NCBI RefSeq assembly: GCF_017948455.1
Contig: NZ_JAFFSU010000019.1
Coordinates: 1-64,000 of the forward strand
Reading direction: 5' to 3'
DNA length: 64,000 nucleotides
Source of the DNA: Streptomyces sp. GESEQ-4
GTDB taxonomy: Bacteria > Actinomycetota > Actinomycetes > Streptomycetales > Streptomycetaceae
Under the pieces are notes generated by a model. That model was not told where the DNA came from. It saw only the letters and a list, made by a program, of their open reading frames with translations, and did not search any database. Shown here piece by piece: positions 38,469 to 46,669 of the stretch. The position numbers and the translations under genes were made by a program. Within the stretch, counting starts at the first letter, position 1. Each line of letters opens with the position of its first letter.

Positions 38469-39128
38469 GTGAACCCCGAAACCCCCGCTTTCCTCCACGC
38501 GACCCGGACCTCGTACGACGCCATAGCGGGCCCGTACAGCGACCGTCACGCCGACCATCTGGCCGACCTGCCCCTGGACCGGGCCCTGCTCACCGGCTTC
38601 GCCGACCTGGTGAAGGGCGCCGCGCCGCATCCCGTGGCCGACATCGGCAGCGGCCCGGGTGCCGTGACCGCCCGCCTGAACGACCTCGGGCTGCCGGTGT
38701 TCGGCATCGACCTGTCGCCGCGCATGGTGGCGCTGGCCTCCCGGACGTACCCCGAACTCCGTTTCCACGTGGGCTCGATGACGTCGCTGGACCTTCCGGA
38801 CGAGACCCTGGGCGGCATCGTCGCGCTCTACTCGCTGATCCACGTCCCCGACGATCATCTGCCGACGACGTTCGCGGAGTTCCATCGCGTCCTGGTCCCC
38901 GGCGGCCATGTGCTGCTCGCCTTCCAGACCGGCGACCACGACAGCTCCGAACACCTCACGGAACGCTTCGGACAGCAGATCGCGCTCGACTGCCACTGGC
39001 GCACCCCGGAGACGGTGACCGACCACCTGACCAAGGCGGGCCTCGACGCCCGCGCACGCGTCGTCCGCGAACCCCACGAGGACGAGAGCCGCCCCCGCGC
39101 GTTCCTCCTGGCCCGCAAACCGGCGTAG
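38469..39128 (+). CDS. Class I SAM-dependent methyltransferase
   Basis: A 219-residue methyltransferase of the Methyltransf_11/25 type. The SAM-binding motif is PVADIGSGPGAVTARLNDLG, motif II is VFGIDLSPRMVALA, and the segment GGIVALYSLIHVPDDHLPTTFAEFHRVLVPGGHVLLAF gives motifs IV-VI. GTG at 38469 was chosen because the codons before it are low-complexity. It is convergent with the nonulosonic-acid genes, and its substrate is unknown. Confidence 0.87.
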   Translation: MNPETPAFLHATRTSYDAIAGPYSDRHADHLADLPLDRALLTGFADLVKGAAPHPVADIGSGPGAVTARLNDLGLPVFGIDLSPRMVALASRTYPELRFHVGSMTSLDLPDETLGGIVALYSLIHVPDDHLPTTFAEFHRVLVPGGHVLLAFQTGDHDSSEHLTERFGQQIALDCHWRTPETVTDHLTKAGLDARARVVREPHEDESRPRAFLLARKPA

Positions 39129-39157
39129 CGCACACGGGCCGGCGCCGACCGCCGCCC

Positions 39158-40240
39158 TCACACCACCGTGACCGCCGACAGCCGGTGCACGTCCCGTGCC
39201 GTCCCCGTCACCCCGGACAGGAAGCCCTGCGCGCGGGGGGAGGCGTTCTCCGTCAGCCAGGCGGGGTCGATGTCGCACACGGCGACGCGGACCTCCGTGC
39301 CGGACAAGGCGAGGGGAAGGGTGTGGACGACGGTGGAGGGGAAGCTGAGGATCGTCCGGCCGATGGGCCCGCGGCGGGCGATCAGCTCCAGCGGAAGGTC
39401 CGGTCGTACGATCTCCAGTCCCGTCTCGACGGCCAGCCGGTGGAGCTTCTCCGTGCCCTCCCGGCGGTGGGCGAAGTAGCGGGTGGCGCCGTGGGCCTTG
39501 GCGAGGGAGCGGACGGCCTCCAGATAGCTGTCGCCGTCCACCACGCCGGTCTCCACCAGCGAGGTGCCGACCATGTCCGCGCCCTTGGTGATCCGGGGCG
39601 GGCCGAAGCGGAAGCGGGTCCAGGCGAAGGTGTTCGCGGTGACCGTCACTCCGGCCGGGGTCTCCCCCATCGGCATGGACGAGAAGATCTCCACCCGGCG
39701 CTTCTCGCTGGGCGTGAGGCGGCGGCGGGCCGAGGACGACACCGGGGCGAAGATCAGGTCCCTGGGCCCGGGGCGGCCGCCCTTGCGGTGCCAGCGCACC
39801 AGGCGCTCACCGCTGGCCAGCTGGGCGACGAACTCCATCGTCGCCGTGCCGTCGTCGACGACCACCAGGTCGCGTGCCTTGGTGATGGTCAGCAGCAGCT
39901 GGACGTAACGGGAGAAGGGATCGCCCAGGACGATCCGGTCGGCCCGGCGGAGCACGCCCGTCAGACCGCCGATGGTCTGGAACGGCGCCATAGCACCGCC
40001 CCGCGCCTCTTCCCAGCGGACCTCGTGGCCCTCCTGGCGGGCCAGCTCGGACATGCGCCGCAGCTGACCGCGGGTCATCGGGTCGATCGGGGACAGGACC
40101 ACCAGGGTGAGCCCCGCGTCGGGGCCCTCCTGGGTGTGCGGAGCCTGGGCATGCGCCCACTCCAGCACGTTCAGGAGCTGTACCGGACTCTCCACGAAAG
40201 CGAGAGTCTTCAGGCCGGCTGACCCGGCACGGGGGCTCAT
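39158..40240 (-). CDS. Putative sialyl/nonulosonic-acid glycosyltransferase (GT52/GT38-like motifs)
   Basis: A 360-residue protein with the weak three-motif layout of bacterial sialyltransferases: DDG at 129-131 (VVVDDGTATMEF), a His motif at 258 (YFAHRREG, with Arg where HP is usual) and SFPST at 299-303. The N-terminus AFVESPVQLLNVLEWA resembles the start of GT52-type enzymes. It is the fourth gene in the minus-strand group with the CMP-nonulosonate synthase and NeuB. Probably it transfers a CMP-activated Kdn- or sialic-acid-like sugar to a wall polymer. The donor and the family membership are inferred. Confidence 0.65.
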   Translation of the reverse strand: MSPRAGSAGLKTLAFVESPVQLLNVLEWAHAQAPHTQEGPDAGLTLVVLSPIDPMTRGQLRRMSELARQEGHEVRWEEARGGAMAPFQTIGGLTGVLRRADRIVLGDPFSRYVQLLLTITKARDLVVVDDGTATMEFVAQLASGERLVRWHRKGGRPGPRDLIFAPVSSSARRRLTPSEKRRVEIFSSMPMGETPAGVTVTANTFAWTRFRFGPPRITKGADMVGTSLVETGVVDGDSYLEAVRSLAKAHGATRYFAHRREGTEKLHRLAVETGLEIVRPDLPLELIARRGPIGRTILSFPSTVVHTLPLALSGTEVRVAVCDIDPAWLTENASPRAQGFLSGVTGTARDVHRLSAVTVV

Positions 40241-40307
40241 CGGCGAACGACCGTCCCGTCGTAAGGCGCTGTGTGCGCGCTGCGAACTCTAAGCGTTCTG
40301 GGGGGCG

Positions 40308-40341
40308 TTCGGGGCGGACACCGGCCGGTGTCCGCCCCGAA
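40308..40341 (-). terminator. 34-bp perfect palindrome after the NeuB-type gene
   Basis: 17-base arms meet without a spacer (TTCGGGGCGGACACCGG then its complement). It is 17 bases past the NeuB stop and 67 bp before the next gene start. As RNA it would fold with a small loop of the central bases. A terminator or transcript-end stabiliser is likely. Confidence 0.75.
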
Positions 40342-40358
40342 TCGCTGTCTGAGGGGGA

Positions 40359-41297
40359 TCAGACCTGGACCGGCTCGCCCGCGGCGGCGGCGATCTCCGC
40401 CTCGGCGACGACGCCGTTGACGCGGCGCAGCTTCTTCATCGGGCCCAGCTCGGACTCGTAGACCTTCTTCACACCGTCACCGAGGGAGGCCTCGATGGTG
40501 CGGATGTCACGGACGAGGCGGGTGAGGCCCTGCGGCTCGACGGAGGCGGCCTGGTCGGAGCCCCACATCGCGCGGTCCAGGGTGATGTGGCGCTCGACGA
40601 ACACCGCGCCGAGGGCGACCGCGGCCAGCGTGGTCTGCAGGCCGGTCTCGTGGCCGGAGTAGCCGATCGGGACGTTCGGGTACTCCTTCTCCAGCGTGTT
40701 GATCACGCGGAGGTTGAGCTCCTCGGCCTTCGCCGGGTACGTCGACGTGGCGTGGCACATGAGGATGTTGTCCGAGCCGAGGACCTCGACCGCGTGGCGG
40801 ATCTGCTTCGGCGTCGACATACCGGTGGAGAGGATGACCGCGCGGCCGGTGGCGCGCAGCGCCTTCAGCAGCTCGTCGTCGGTGAGGGACGCGGAGGCGA
40901 CCTTGTGGGCGGGGACGTTGAACTTCTCGAGGAAGGCGACGGCCTCGGTGTCCCACGGGGAGGCGAACCAGGCGATGTTCTTGGACTTGCAGTACTCGTC
41001 GATCTGGCGGTACTCGTCCTCGCCGAACTCCACGCGGTGGCGGTAGTCGATGTACGTCATCCGGCCCCAGGGGGTGTCGCGCTCGATGTCCCACTGGTCG
41101 CGCGGGGTGCAGATCTCCGGGGTGCGCTTCTGGAACTTCACCGCGTCACAGCCGGCCTCGGCGGCCACGTCGATCAGCTTGAAGGCGTTCTCCAGGTCAC
41201 CGTTGTGGTTGATGCCGATCTCGCCGCAGACGTAGACGGGCTTACCGGGGCCGACCTCGCGCGAACCGAACGAACGGATGCGGGTGTTGGTGCTCAT
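40359..41297 (-). CDS. NeuB-family nonulosonic acid (sialic acid/Kdn) synthase without SAF domain
   Basis: A 312-residue PEP-dependent synthase. The TIM-barrel has GEIGINHNGDLENAFKLIDVAAEAGCDAVKFQKR, the active-site CHATSTYPAKAEELNLRVI, IGYSGHETGL and ERHITLDRAMWGSDQAASVEP. It would join PEP to a mannose- or ManNAc-derived acceptor. NeuB usually has about 346 residues and ends with an antifreeze-like SAF domain, but this one stops just past the linker and lacks it. ATG at 41297 follows AAGGAAACCC. It is 8 bp after the CMP-synthase/phosphatase gene and belongs to the same operon. The fused phosphatase hints that a 9-phosphate product is made. Confidence 0.9.
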   Translation of the reverse strand: MSTNTRIRSFGSREVGPGKPVYVCGEIGINHNGDLENAFKLIDVAAEAGCDAVKFQKRTPEICTPRDQWDIERDTPWGRMTYIDYRHRVEFGEDEYRQIDEYCKSKNIAWFASPWDTEAVAFLEKFNVPAHKVASASLTDDELLKALRATGRAVILSTGMSTPKQIRHAVEVLGSDNILMCHATSTYPAKAEELNLRVINTLEKEYPNVPIGYSGHETGLQTTLAAVALGAVFVERHITLDRAMWGSDQAASVEPQGLTRLVRDIRTIEASLGDGVKKVYESELGPMKKLRRVNGVVAEAEIAAAAGEPVQV

Positions 41298-41305
41298 GGG
41301 TTTCC

Positions 41306-42538
41306 TTACTTGGTGAGGGAATCGAGAGAGGGGCCGAGGATCCAGCTGGCGATCTCTCGGATCGCGCCGTCGCCACCCGGGATGGTGGTGACCGCGCGTG
41401 CGGCGCCGCGCACGACGTCGTGGGCGCTCGCGACCGCCACGGGCCAGCCCACGAGGGCGAAGCACGGGAGGTCGTTGACGTCGTTGCCGACGTAGAGCAC
41501 GCGCTCAGGCGCGATGCCCTGCTCCTCGCACCACTGCTTCAGCGCGAGGTCTTTCCGGTCGATGCCGTGCAGGACCGGAATCTGCAGCTTCCGGGCCCGG
41601 GCGGCGACGACCGGGTTCTGCTCCGTGGACAGGATCAGCATCTTCAGGCCCGACTTGCGCAGGGCCGCGATGCCGAGGCCGTCTCCGCGGTGCACGGAGA
41701 CGAACTCCTTTCCGTCGGAGTCGATCAGCACCCGGTCATCGGTCTGGGTGCCGTCGAAGTCGAGGACGACCGCGTCGATGTCGGCGGCGGTCGGCAGCGC
41801 ACCGGGACGGTCCGCGTCGAAGAGGGGGGCGAGCGCCCGGGCCCGCGCCAGCTCGTGGTGGTCGTCGATCTCCAGCACGCGGGCGGGGTCCGTGCGGACC
41901 AGCTCGGTGCGGCCGAAGAAGCGGTGCTGGTGCTTGCGGAAGCCGGCCGCGTCCATCGCGTAGGCGGCGCCGGTCTCCAGGAAGTCCTGGGGGCGGTCCT
42001 GGCGGCGCGGGCGGAAGGACTTGTCGTGGTTGACGCCGTGGCCGCCGTCCTCGGCGCCCTCGTCGCCGTCCCGCCAGATGAACCCGTGGAACGCGGCCAC
42101 GGTCACCGCGGTGTCCGCGCCGTTGTCGAGGATCGCCGCGGCGACGCCGTCCACGTCCTCCCGGGCGAGGAACGGGCTGGTGCACTGCACCAGCATCACC
42201 ACGTCCACCGAGGACCCGTGCAGCGCCTCGTGCGCGTCCATGGCGTGCAGCACGGCGGCCTCGGAGGTCGCCGTGTCGCCGGCGATGGCGGCCGGGCGGA
42301 GCACGACCTCGGCGCCCGCCTGGCGGGCCGCGGCCGCGATCGCCTGGTCGTCCGTGGAGACGACGACGTCGGTCACCAGTCGCGCGGCACGGCACTCGCG
42401 CACCGCGCGGGCCACCAGCGGCACGCCCCCGACCGGGGCGAGGTTCTTCGCGGGCACGCCCTTGGAGCCGCCGCGCGCGGGGATCACCGCGAGCACTCTG
42501 CGCACCGTAGCGCCTCGGTCTGCTGGCAAGTTGGTCAT
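41306..42538 (-). CDS. Bifunctional CMP-nonulosonate cytidylyltransferase / HAD phosphatase
   Basis: A 410-residue fusion. The NeuA-type domain (1-240) has the nucleotide loop IPARGGSKGVPAKN (19-32), STDDQAIA and VQCTSPFL, and activates the sugar with CTP. The HAD domain (about 252-410) has the nucleophile motif DFDGTQTDD (D260, D262), LSTEQNPVVAARARKL and GNDVNDLPC, like KDO-8-P/Kdn-9-P phosphatases. Together with NeuB it would perform condensation, dephosphorylation and CMP activation. ATG at 42538 is chosen over 42544 since AAGGAG is then 8 bases away and only 2 for the other. Residues 155-185 contain a charged loop not usual in NeuA. Confidence 0.92.
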   Translation of the reverse strand: MTNLPADRGATVRRVLAVIPARGGSKGVPAKNLAPVGGVPLVARAVRECRAARLVTDVVVSTDDQAIAAAARQAGAEVVLRPAAIAGDTATSEAAVLHAMDAHEALHGSSVDVVMLVQCTSPFLAREDVDGVAAAILDNGADTAVTVAAFHGFIWRDGDEGAEDGGHGVNHDKSFRPRRQDRPQDFLETGAAYAMDAAGFRKHQHRFFGRTELVRTDPARVLEIDDHHELARARALAPLFDADRPGALPTAADIDAVVLDFDGTQTDDRVLIDSDGKEFVSVHRGDGLGIAALRKSGLKMLILSTEQNPVVAARARKLQIPVLHGIDRKDLALKQWCEEQGIAPERVLYVGNDVNDLPCFALVGWPVAVASAHDVVRGAARAVTTIPGGDGAIREIASWILGPSLDSLTK

Positions 42539-42645
42539 GGACATAACTCCTTGGACTTCTTGCGAAGGGCCATGGTTGCCCTGCGAAGGCCCCGCATGTG
42601 CTCGCGAGGGGTACGGGACGCGTCCCGGCGCCCCGGCCGGGCCGC

Positions 42646-44010
42646 TCACAGCTCCCCCATGCGCCGGATCACGGGCGCGACCCGCTGGACGCCGTGCCGG
42701 TAGGCGCCGCGCGCCGCCCGGCGCACGACCTGCCGGACCGGTCCGGGCTCCTTGTCGGCGGCGGGCGCACCGGGCAGCGGACTGCCGTCCGGGCCGAGGT
42801 GGTGGCGGGCGAGTATGCCGGGCAGGTAGCCGGGCGCGGTAGCCGGTGTGTAGTACGGCGTGAGGGGCGGCAGTTCGGCCGAGGAAAGCAGCTTGGCGAT
42901 CCGTTCGCGAGCCGCGTCGAACGCGGTCTCGTAGGTGCCGTCGGCCGCGACGCCCTGCCGGGACACCCACTCCTCGTCCGGGGTGGGCCGGTGTCCCTCG
43001 TCGAGCTGGTCCCAGGAGGCGAGGCAGCCGGACCCCACGAAATGGTGATTGCCGAGCGTCTCGCGTACACCCAGGTCGGTGAGGATGACCGTGGGGATGC
43101 GTCGGTGCAGGGCTTCCAGCGCCGCCGTGGAACTGATCGTGACCATCAGGTCGGTGCGGTCGAGAACCTCGCCCATGTGCCCGTACACCAGGCGGAAGTT
43201 GGCGGGCAGATCGGTCTTCTGCGCCAGCTTCTGGTAGGGCAACTCCTCGATGTGCGTGGTGTGTTCGCCCGGCTTGGAGCGCAGCTTGAGCAGCACCTCG
43301 CGCTCGGGGTGCTTGCGGGCGTGCTGAATCAGCCGGTCCAGCAGGTACGTACGGTCCTTGCGGCTCTCCGGGACCGAGGGCTGCGCGGCGAACACCACGG
43401 TGTACGGCTCGTGTTCACCCGTGTAGGCCGCGCCGCCCAGGAACGGCAGGGCGACTTCGGTGACCGACGAGGAGTCGGCGCCCACACCGTCGTAAACCCC
43501 CCGGAAACGGTCCGCGTCCTGGCGGGAGTTGGCGAGGACGAGGTCCGCGCCGTGCCGCAGCAGCAGGCCGTCGGCGAGCTTCTCGTAGACGACGCCGACA
43601 TAGCCGGTGACGACGACGGGACGCTTGGGGCGTCCCTCCCAGATCCGCTTGAGGCCGTGCAGCATCGCCTGGACACCGCCGCCGACCAGGGCGAGCACAA
43701 CGATGTCGTACTCCTCCTGGTCCATGGCACGCAGGAACTCGACCGCTGTGACCTCCCGCAGGGAGTCGGCCTGGACGCCGACTTCCGCCAGCTGGCGGGC
43801 GGTTGGCGTGGCCCGGCCGCGTAGCAGAAATCCGCTCAGGGCAGGGGCAACTTGCGTGTCGCCTCGCGGTCCGGTTTCCATGGACGGGCCCGGAGCGATA
43901 CGACCCGCGGTCAAAGCACCCCATTTCCAGCGGGTGTCGGAGTCCGCGAGCACGGCGATCCGCGGGGGCTTGCTGGTACTTGCTGGCACGTCGAAGACGC
44001 TAGGAAGCAT
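42646..44010 (-). CDS. Putative surface-polymer glycosyltransferase (DUF6716-like)
   Basis: A 454-residue protein of the group often labelled DUF6716 glycosyltransferase in actinobacteria. PRIAVLADSDTRWKWGALTAGRI begins a Rossmann-like half. VLALVGGGVQAMLHGL, VTGYVGVVYEK and ANSRQDADRFR fit a GT-B fold. The segment DLMVTISSTAALEALHRRIPTVI resembles the SS/ST donor-site motif seen in sialyl- and Kdo-transferases. It starts the minus-strand operon and is divergent from the GT2 gene, with an AT-richer 93-bp gap holding both promoters. Exact acceptor and donor are unknown. Confidence 0.72.
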   Translation of the reverse strand: MLPSVFDVPASTSKPPRIAVLADSDTRWKWGALTAGRIAPGPSMETGPRGDTQVAPALSGFLLRGRATPTARQLAEVGVQADSLREVTAVEFLRAMDQEEYDIVVLALVGGGVQAMLHGLKRIWEGRPKRPVVVTGYVGVVYEKLADGLLLRHGADLVLANSRQDADRFRGVYDGVGADSSSVTEVALPFLGGAAYTGEHEPYTVVFAAQPSVPESRKDRTYLLDRLIQHARKHPEREVLLKLRSKPGEHTTHIEELPYQKLAQKTDLPANFRLVYGHMGEVLDRTDLMVTISSTAALEALHRRIPTVILTDLGVRETLGNHHFVGSGCLASWDQLDEGHRPTPDEEWVSRQGVAADGTYETAFDAARERIAKLLSSAELPPLTPYYTPATAPGYLPGILARHHLGPDGSPLPGAPAADKEPGPVRQVVRRAARGAYRHGVQRVAPVIRRMGEL

Positions 44011-44103
44011 TTCCTATGTATAGCCCAACCGCGACTCAACAAAAGGTTAACAACAGCACCACGACAACCGAACTGGCCCGTCAGACCTGCGGAAGTACTT
44101 GGT

Positions 44104-45174
44104 ATGCACCGTTCCGACACACTGAGTTCACCTGTAGTACGATCACCAGAAAGTTCTGCCGCCGGTGAGCCCTCTAGGCTTTCGCAGGTGCCAAAGCTTT
44201 CCGTGATCGTGCCGTTCTACAACGTGCAGCAATACGCCCCCGACATGCTCAGAAGCCTGCGCGCGAACGCCAGGCGCGACTTCGAGTTCATCCTGGTAGA
44301 CGACAAATCCAAGGACGAAACCCCCGCGATTCTCGAACGGGCCGCCGAGGAACTCTCGGACGTCGCCCAGGTGCGCGTCATCCGCCACGAGGAGAACGGA
44401 GGGCTGGCCACCGCACGCAACACGGGCCTCGACGCGGCGACCGGCGAATATCTGACCTTCCTCGACGGCGACGACTGGATCGCCCCCGGCTACCTCTCCG
44501 ACCTGGTCTCGGCCATCGAGGAGCTGGGCTGCGACTTCATCCGGACGGACCACGTCCAGGCCACCGCCCGCGCCCGCTCGGTGCACAGGCACCCCCACGG
44601 CCGCCGTAACGAGGTGCTCGACCCGCGCGAGGCGATCCTCCCCGTCGACCGCACGACCTCCGTCGACTACGCCTACGCCTGGGCCGGCGCCTACCACCGC
44701 CGTCTGCTGGACAAGGGAGTGCTGCACTTCACCCACGGACTGCGCACCGCCGAGGACCGGCCGTGGATCTGGAAGCTGCACCGCGAGGCGGAGTCGTTCG
44801 CCGTCGTCGGTCTGCTGGGCGTCTTCTACCGGCGCGGGGTCGCTTCCTCTCTCACTCAGATCGGTGACGTCCGTCAACTCGACTTCATCCGTGCCTTCGA
44901 CCAGGTGATTGAGGAGACGGCGGCCGACCGGGACGCCGAGCGGCTGCTGCCGAAGGCGGTGCGGACGTACTGCGCGATCATCGCCCACCACCTGTCCGAG
45001 ATCGACAAGTTCGAGCCGGAGGTGGCCAAGCAGCTGCGGATCCGTTCCGCGGCGGCGATCAAGCGCATGCCGCAGGACCAGCTCGTCGATGTGCTCGACA
45101 CCATGGACCTGCGCCGGGCCAGCAAGCTGCGGCGGCTGCGACGCCGGGTCAACACTGCGAAGGCGGCCGCCTGA
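44104..45174 (+). CDS. Glycosyltransferase family 2
   Basis: A 356-residue GT-A glycosyltransferase. The fold starts at LSVIVPFYNVQQYAPDMLRSL, with the nucleotide-binding FILVDDKSKDET, GLATARNTGLDAATGEY and the metal-binding LDGDDW. RTAEDRPWIWKLHREA is the catalytic-base region. The start at 44104 gives a 29-residue extra N-terminus; GTG at 44188 is an alternative with a weaker site. The stop overlaps the next start (TGATG). Confidence 0.88.
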   Translation: MHRSDTLSSPVVRSPESSAAGEPSRLSQVPKLSVIVPFYNVQQYAPDMLRSLRANARRDFEFILVDDKSKDETPAILERAAEELSDVAQVRVIRHEENGGLATARNTGLDAATGEYLTFLDGDDWIAPGYLSDLVSAIEELGCDFIRTDHVQATARARSVHRHPHGRRNEVLDPREAILPVDRTTSVDYAYAWAGAYHRRLLDKGVLHFTHGLRTAEDRPWIWKLHREAESFAVVGLLGVFYRRGVASSLTQIGDVRQLDFIRAFDQVIEETAADRDAERLLPKAVRTYCAIIAHHLSEIDKFEPEVAKQLRIRSAAAIKRMPQDQLVDVLDTMDLRRASKLRRLRRRVNTAKAAA

Positions 45175-46529
45175 TGTCCTCGTCCTCCCCTACGACGTCC
45201 TCCCGCACGACGCAGATCTTCTGCGCCTCGACGCTGTACGGAGCGGCCACCCTGGCCGCCGCGATCGACTCGGACTGCTTCGCCGAGGCGGACCGCCGGC
45301 TGCTGCTGGTGTTCAACAACGCCGGGACACCGGAGACCACGCCGGCCGTCGACGAGATGCCGGGCTTCGAGTCGCTGCGCGACCACTTCGACGGCGTGCT
45401 GTCCTACAACGAGGCCATCAAGCCCTTCCACCCCGGCGCCTGGACGCCGCGCCCGGACGACATCCCGTTGTTCGAGCGCTATCTGCGGCTGCTGTGGGAC
45501 CTGGGCGAGGACCGGGTGGAGCTGGTCCTGGAGTCCATCCAGGTCAGCCCGGCGCTCACCCTGGCCCAGCTGTTCACCGGCGCCCCGATCGACGTCTACG
45601 CCGACGGCCTGATGAGCTACGGCCCCACCCGCAACAAGCTGGACCCGCTGGTCGGCACGCGGGTACGGCGCCTGCTGCACCTGGACCTGGTGCCCGGTCT
45701 GACGCCGATGCTGCTGACCGAGTTCGACGTCCCGGCGCAGGTCGTGCCGGCGCCCGCGTTTCTGAAGGTGCTCAGCGGACTCGGCGGTGTCGTACCGGAG
45801 TTGCCGGTCCTGCCGGACAACGCGGCGCTGCTGCTCGGCCAGTACCTGTCCGCGCTGAACATCCTCTCCCCCAAGGAGGAAGAGGAGCTGCACGTGCGGA
45901 TGATGCGCGGAGCCGTGGCGCGCGGGCACCGCTCGATCGTCTTCAAGCCGCACCCCACCGCACCGGCCCGCTACAGCCGGATCCTGGAGACCGAGGCCGA
46001 GAAGCTCGGCGTCGACCTCACCGTCCTGGACACGCCGGTCCTCGCCGAGGTGCTGTTCGAGAAGTCCCGGCCCGGACTGGTCGTCGGCTGCTTCTCGACG
46101 GCGCTGTTCACCGCCTCCGCGTTCTACGACCTCCCGGTCGCCCGCATCGGCACCGAGCCGCTCCTGGAGCGGCTGACGCCGTACCAGAACAGCAACCGCG
46201 TCCCCGCGGTGCTGGCCGACGCGGTCCTCCCGGACCTGGAGAACCGCAAGGGCGAGGAGACCGTCCCCGCGGACACCCTGTGGGCCCTGGTCACCGCCAT
46301 AGGGTTCACCATGCAGCCGCAGATCTACGCGAGCCTGCGCCCGGTCGCCGAGCGCTACCTCTCCGAGCACTTCGGCCCCCGCACCCAGCGCTACTTCAAG
46401 CGCAAGCGGCTCACCTCGCTCGGCCTGCCCGGCGGCATCCCGGAGCGGCTGTCCTTCCTGCCCCGCAACGCGACGGCACGCCGGGTGGTGCGCAAGGCCC
46501 GGGCGCTGAAGAAGGCCGTGAAGCGCTGA
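45174..46529 (+). CDS. Alpha-2,8-polysialyltransferase-family protein (nonulosonic acid polymerase candidate)
   Basis: A 451-residue GT-B protein that I assign to the bacterial polysialyltransferase family from three motifs in order: YADG at 142-145, KPHP at 258-261 (the CMP-binding HP motif) and CFSTALF at 306-312. IFCASTLYGAATLAAAIDSDCF is the typical N-terminal start of the family. It would extend a chain of CMP-activated nonulosonic acid, here plausibly Kdn, on a wall carrier. It overlaps the GT2 gene by one base, so acceptor priming and elongation may be coupled. The basic C-terminus (RRVVRKARALKKAVKR) suits membrane contact. Confidence 0.8.
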   Translation: MSSSSPTTSSRTTQIFCASTLYGAATLAAAIDSDCFAEADRRLLLVFNNAGTPETTPAVDEMPGFESLRDHFDGVLSYNEAIKPFHPGAWTPRPDDIPLFERYLRLLWDLGEDRVELVLESIQVSPALTLAQLFTGAPIDVYADGLMSYGPTRNKLDPLVGTRVRRLLHLDLVPGLTPMLLTEFDVPAQVVPAPAFLKVLSGLGGVVPELPVLPDNAALLLGQYLSALNILSPKEEEELHVRMMRGAVARGHRSIVFKPHPTAPARYSRILETEAEKLGVDLTVLDTPVLAEVLFEKSRPGLVVGCFSTALFTASAFYDLPVARIGTEPLLERLTPYQNSNRVPAVLADAVLPDLENRKGEETVPADTLWALVTAIGFTMQPQIYASLRPVAERYLSEHFGPRTQRYFKRKRLTSLGLPGGIPERLSFLPRNATARRVVRKARALKKAVKR

Positions 46530-46607
46530 GCGAATCAGGAGTGAACGCGGAGCCAATGTCAGCCAAACACCGATAGGCCACCCAGCTACTCCGCCGATTC
46601 CATGGTG

Positions 46608-46646
46608 AGGCGGTGCCCGTGAACTCTAGGATCACGGGCACCGCCT
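46608..46646 (+). terminator. 15-bp hairpin between polysialyltransferase and methyltransferase-like genes
   Basis: Arms AGGCGGTGCCCGTGA (46608-46622) and TCACGGGCACCGCCT (46632-46646) with a 9-base loop. It lies 78 bp after one stop and 24 bp before the next ATG, so it may terminate the first unit or attenuate the second. Confidence 0.75.
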
Positions 46647-46669
46647 GATTCGAACACCGTGAGGCATTC

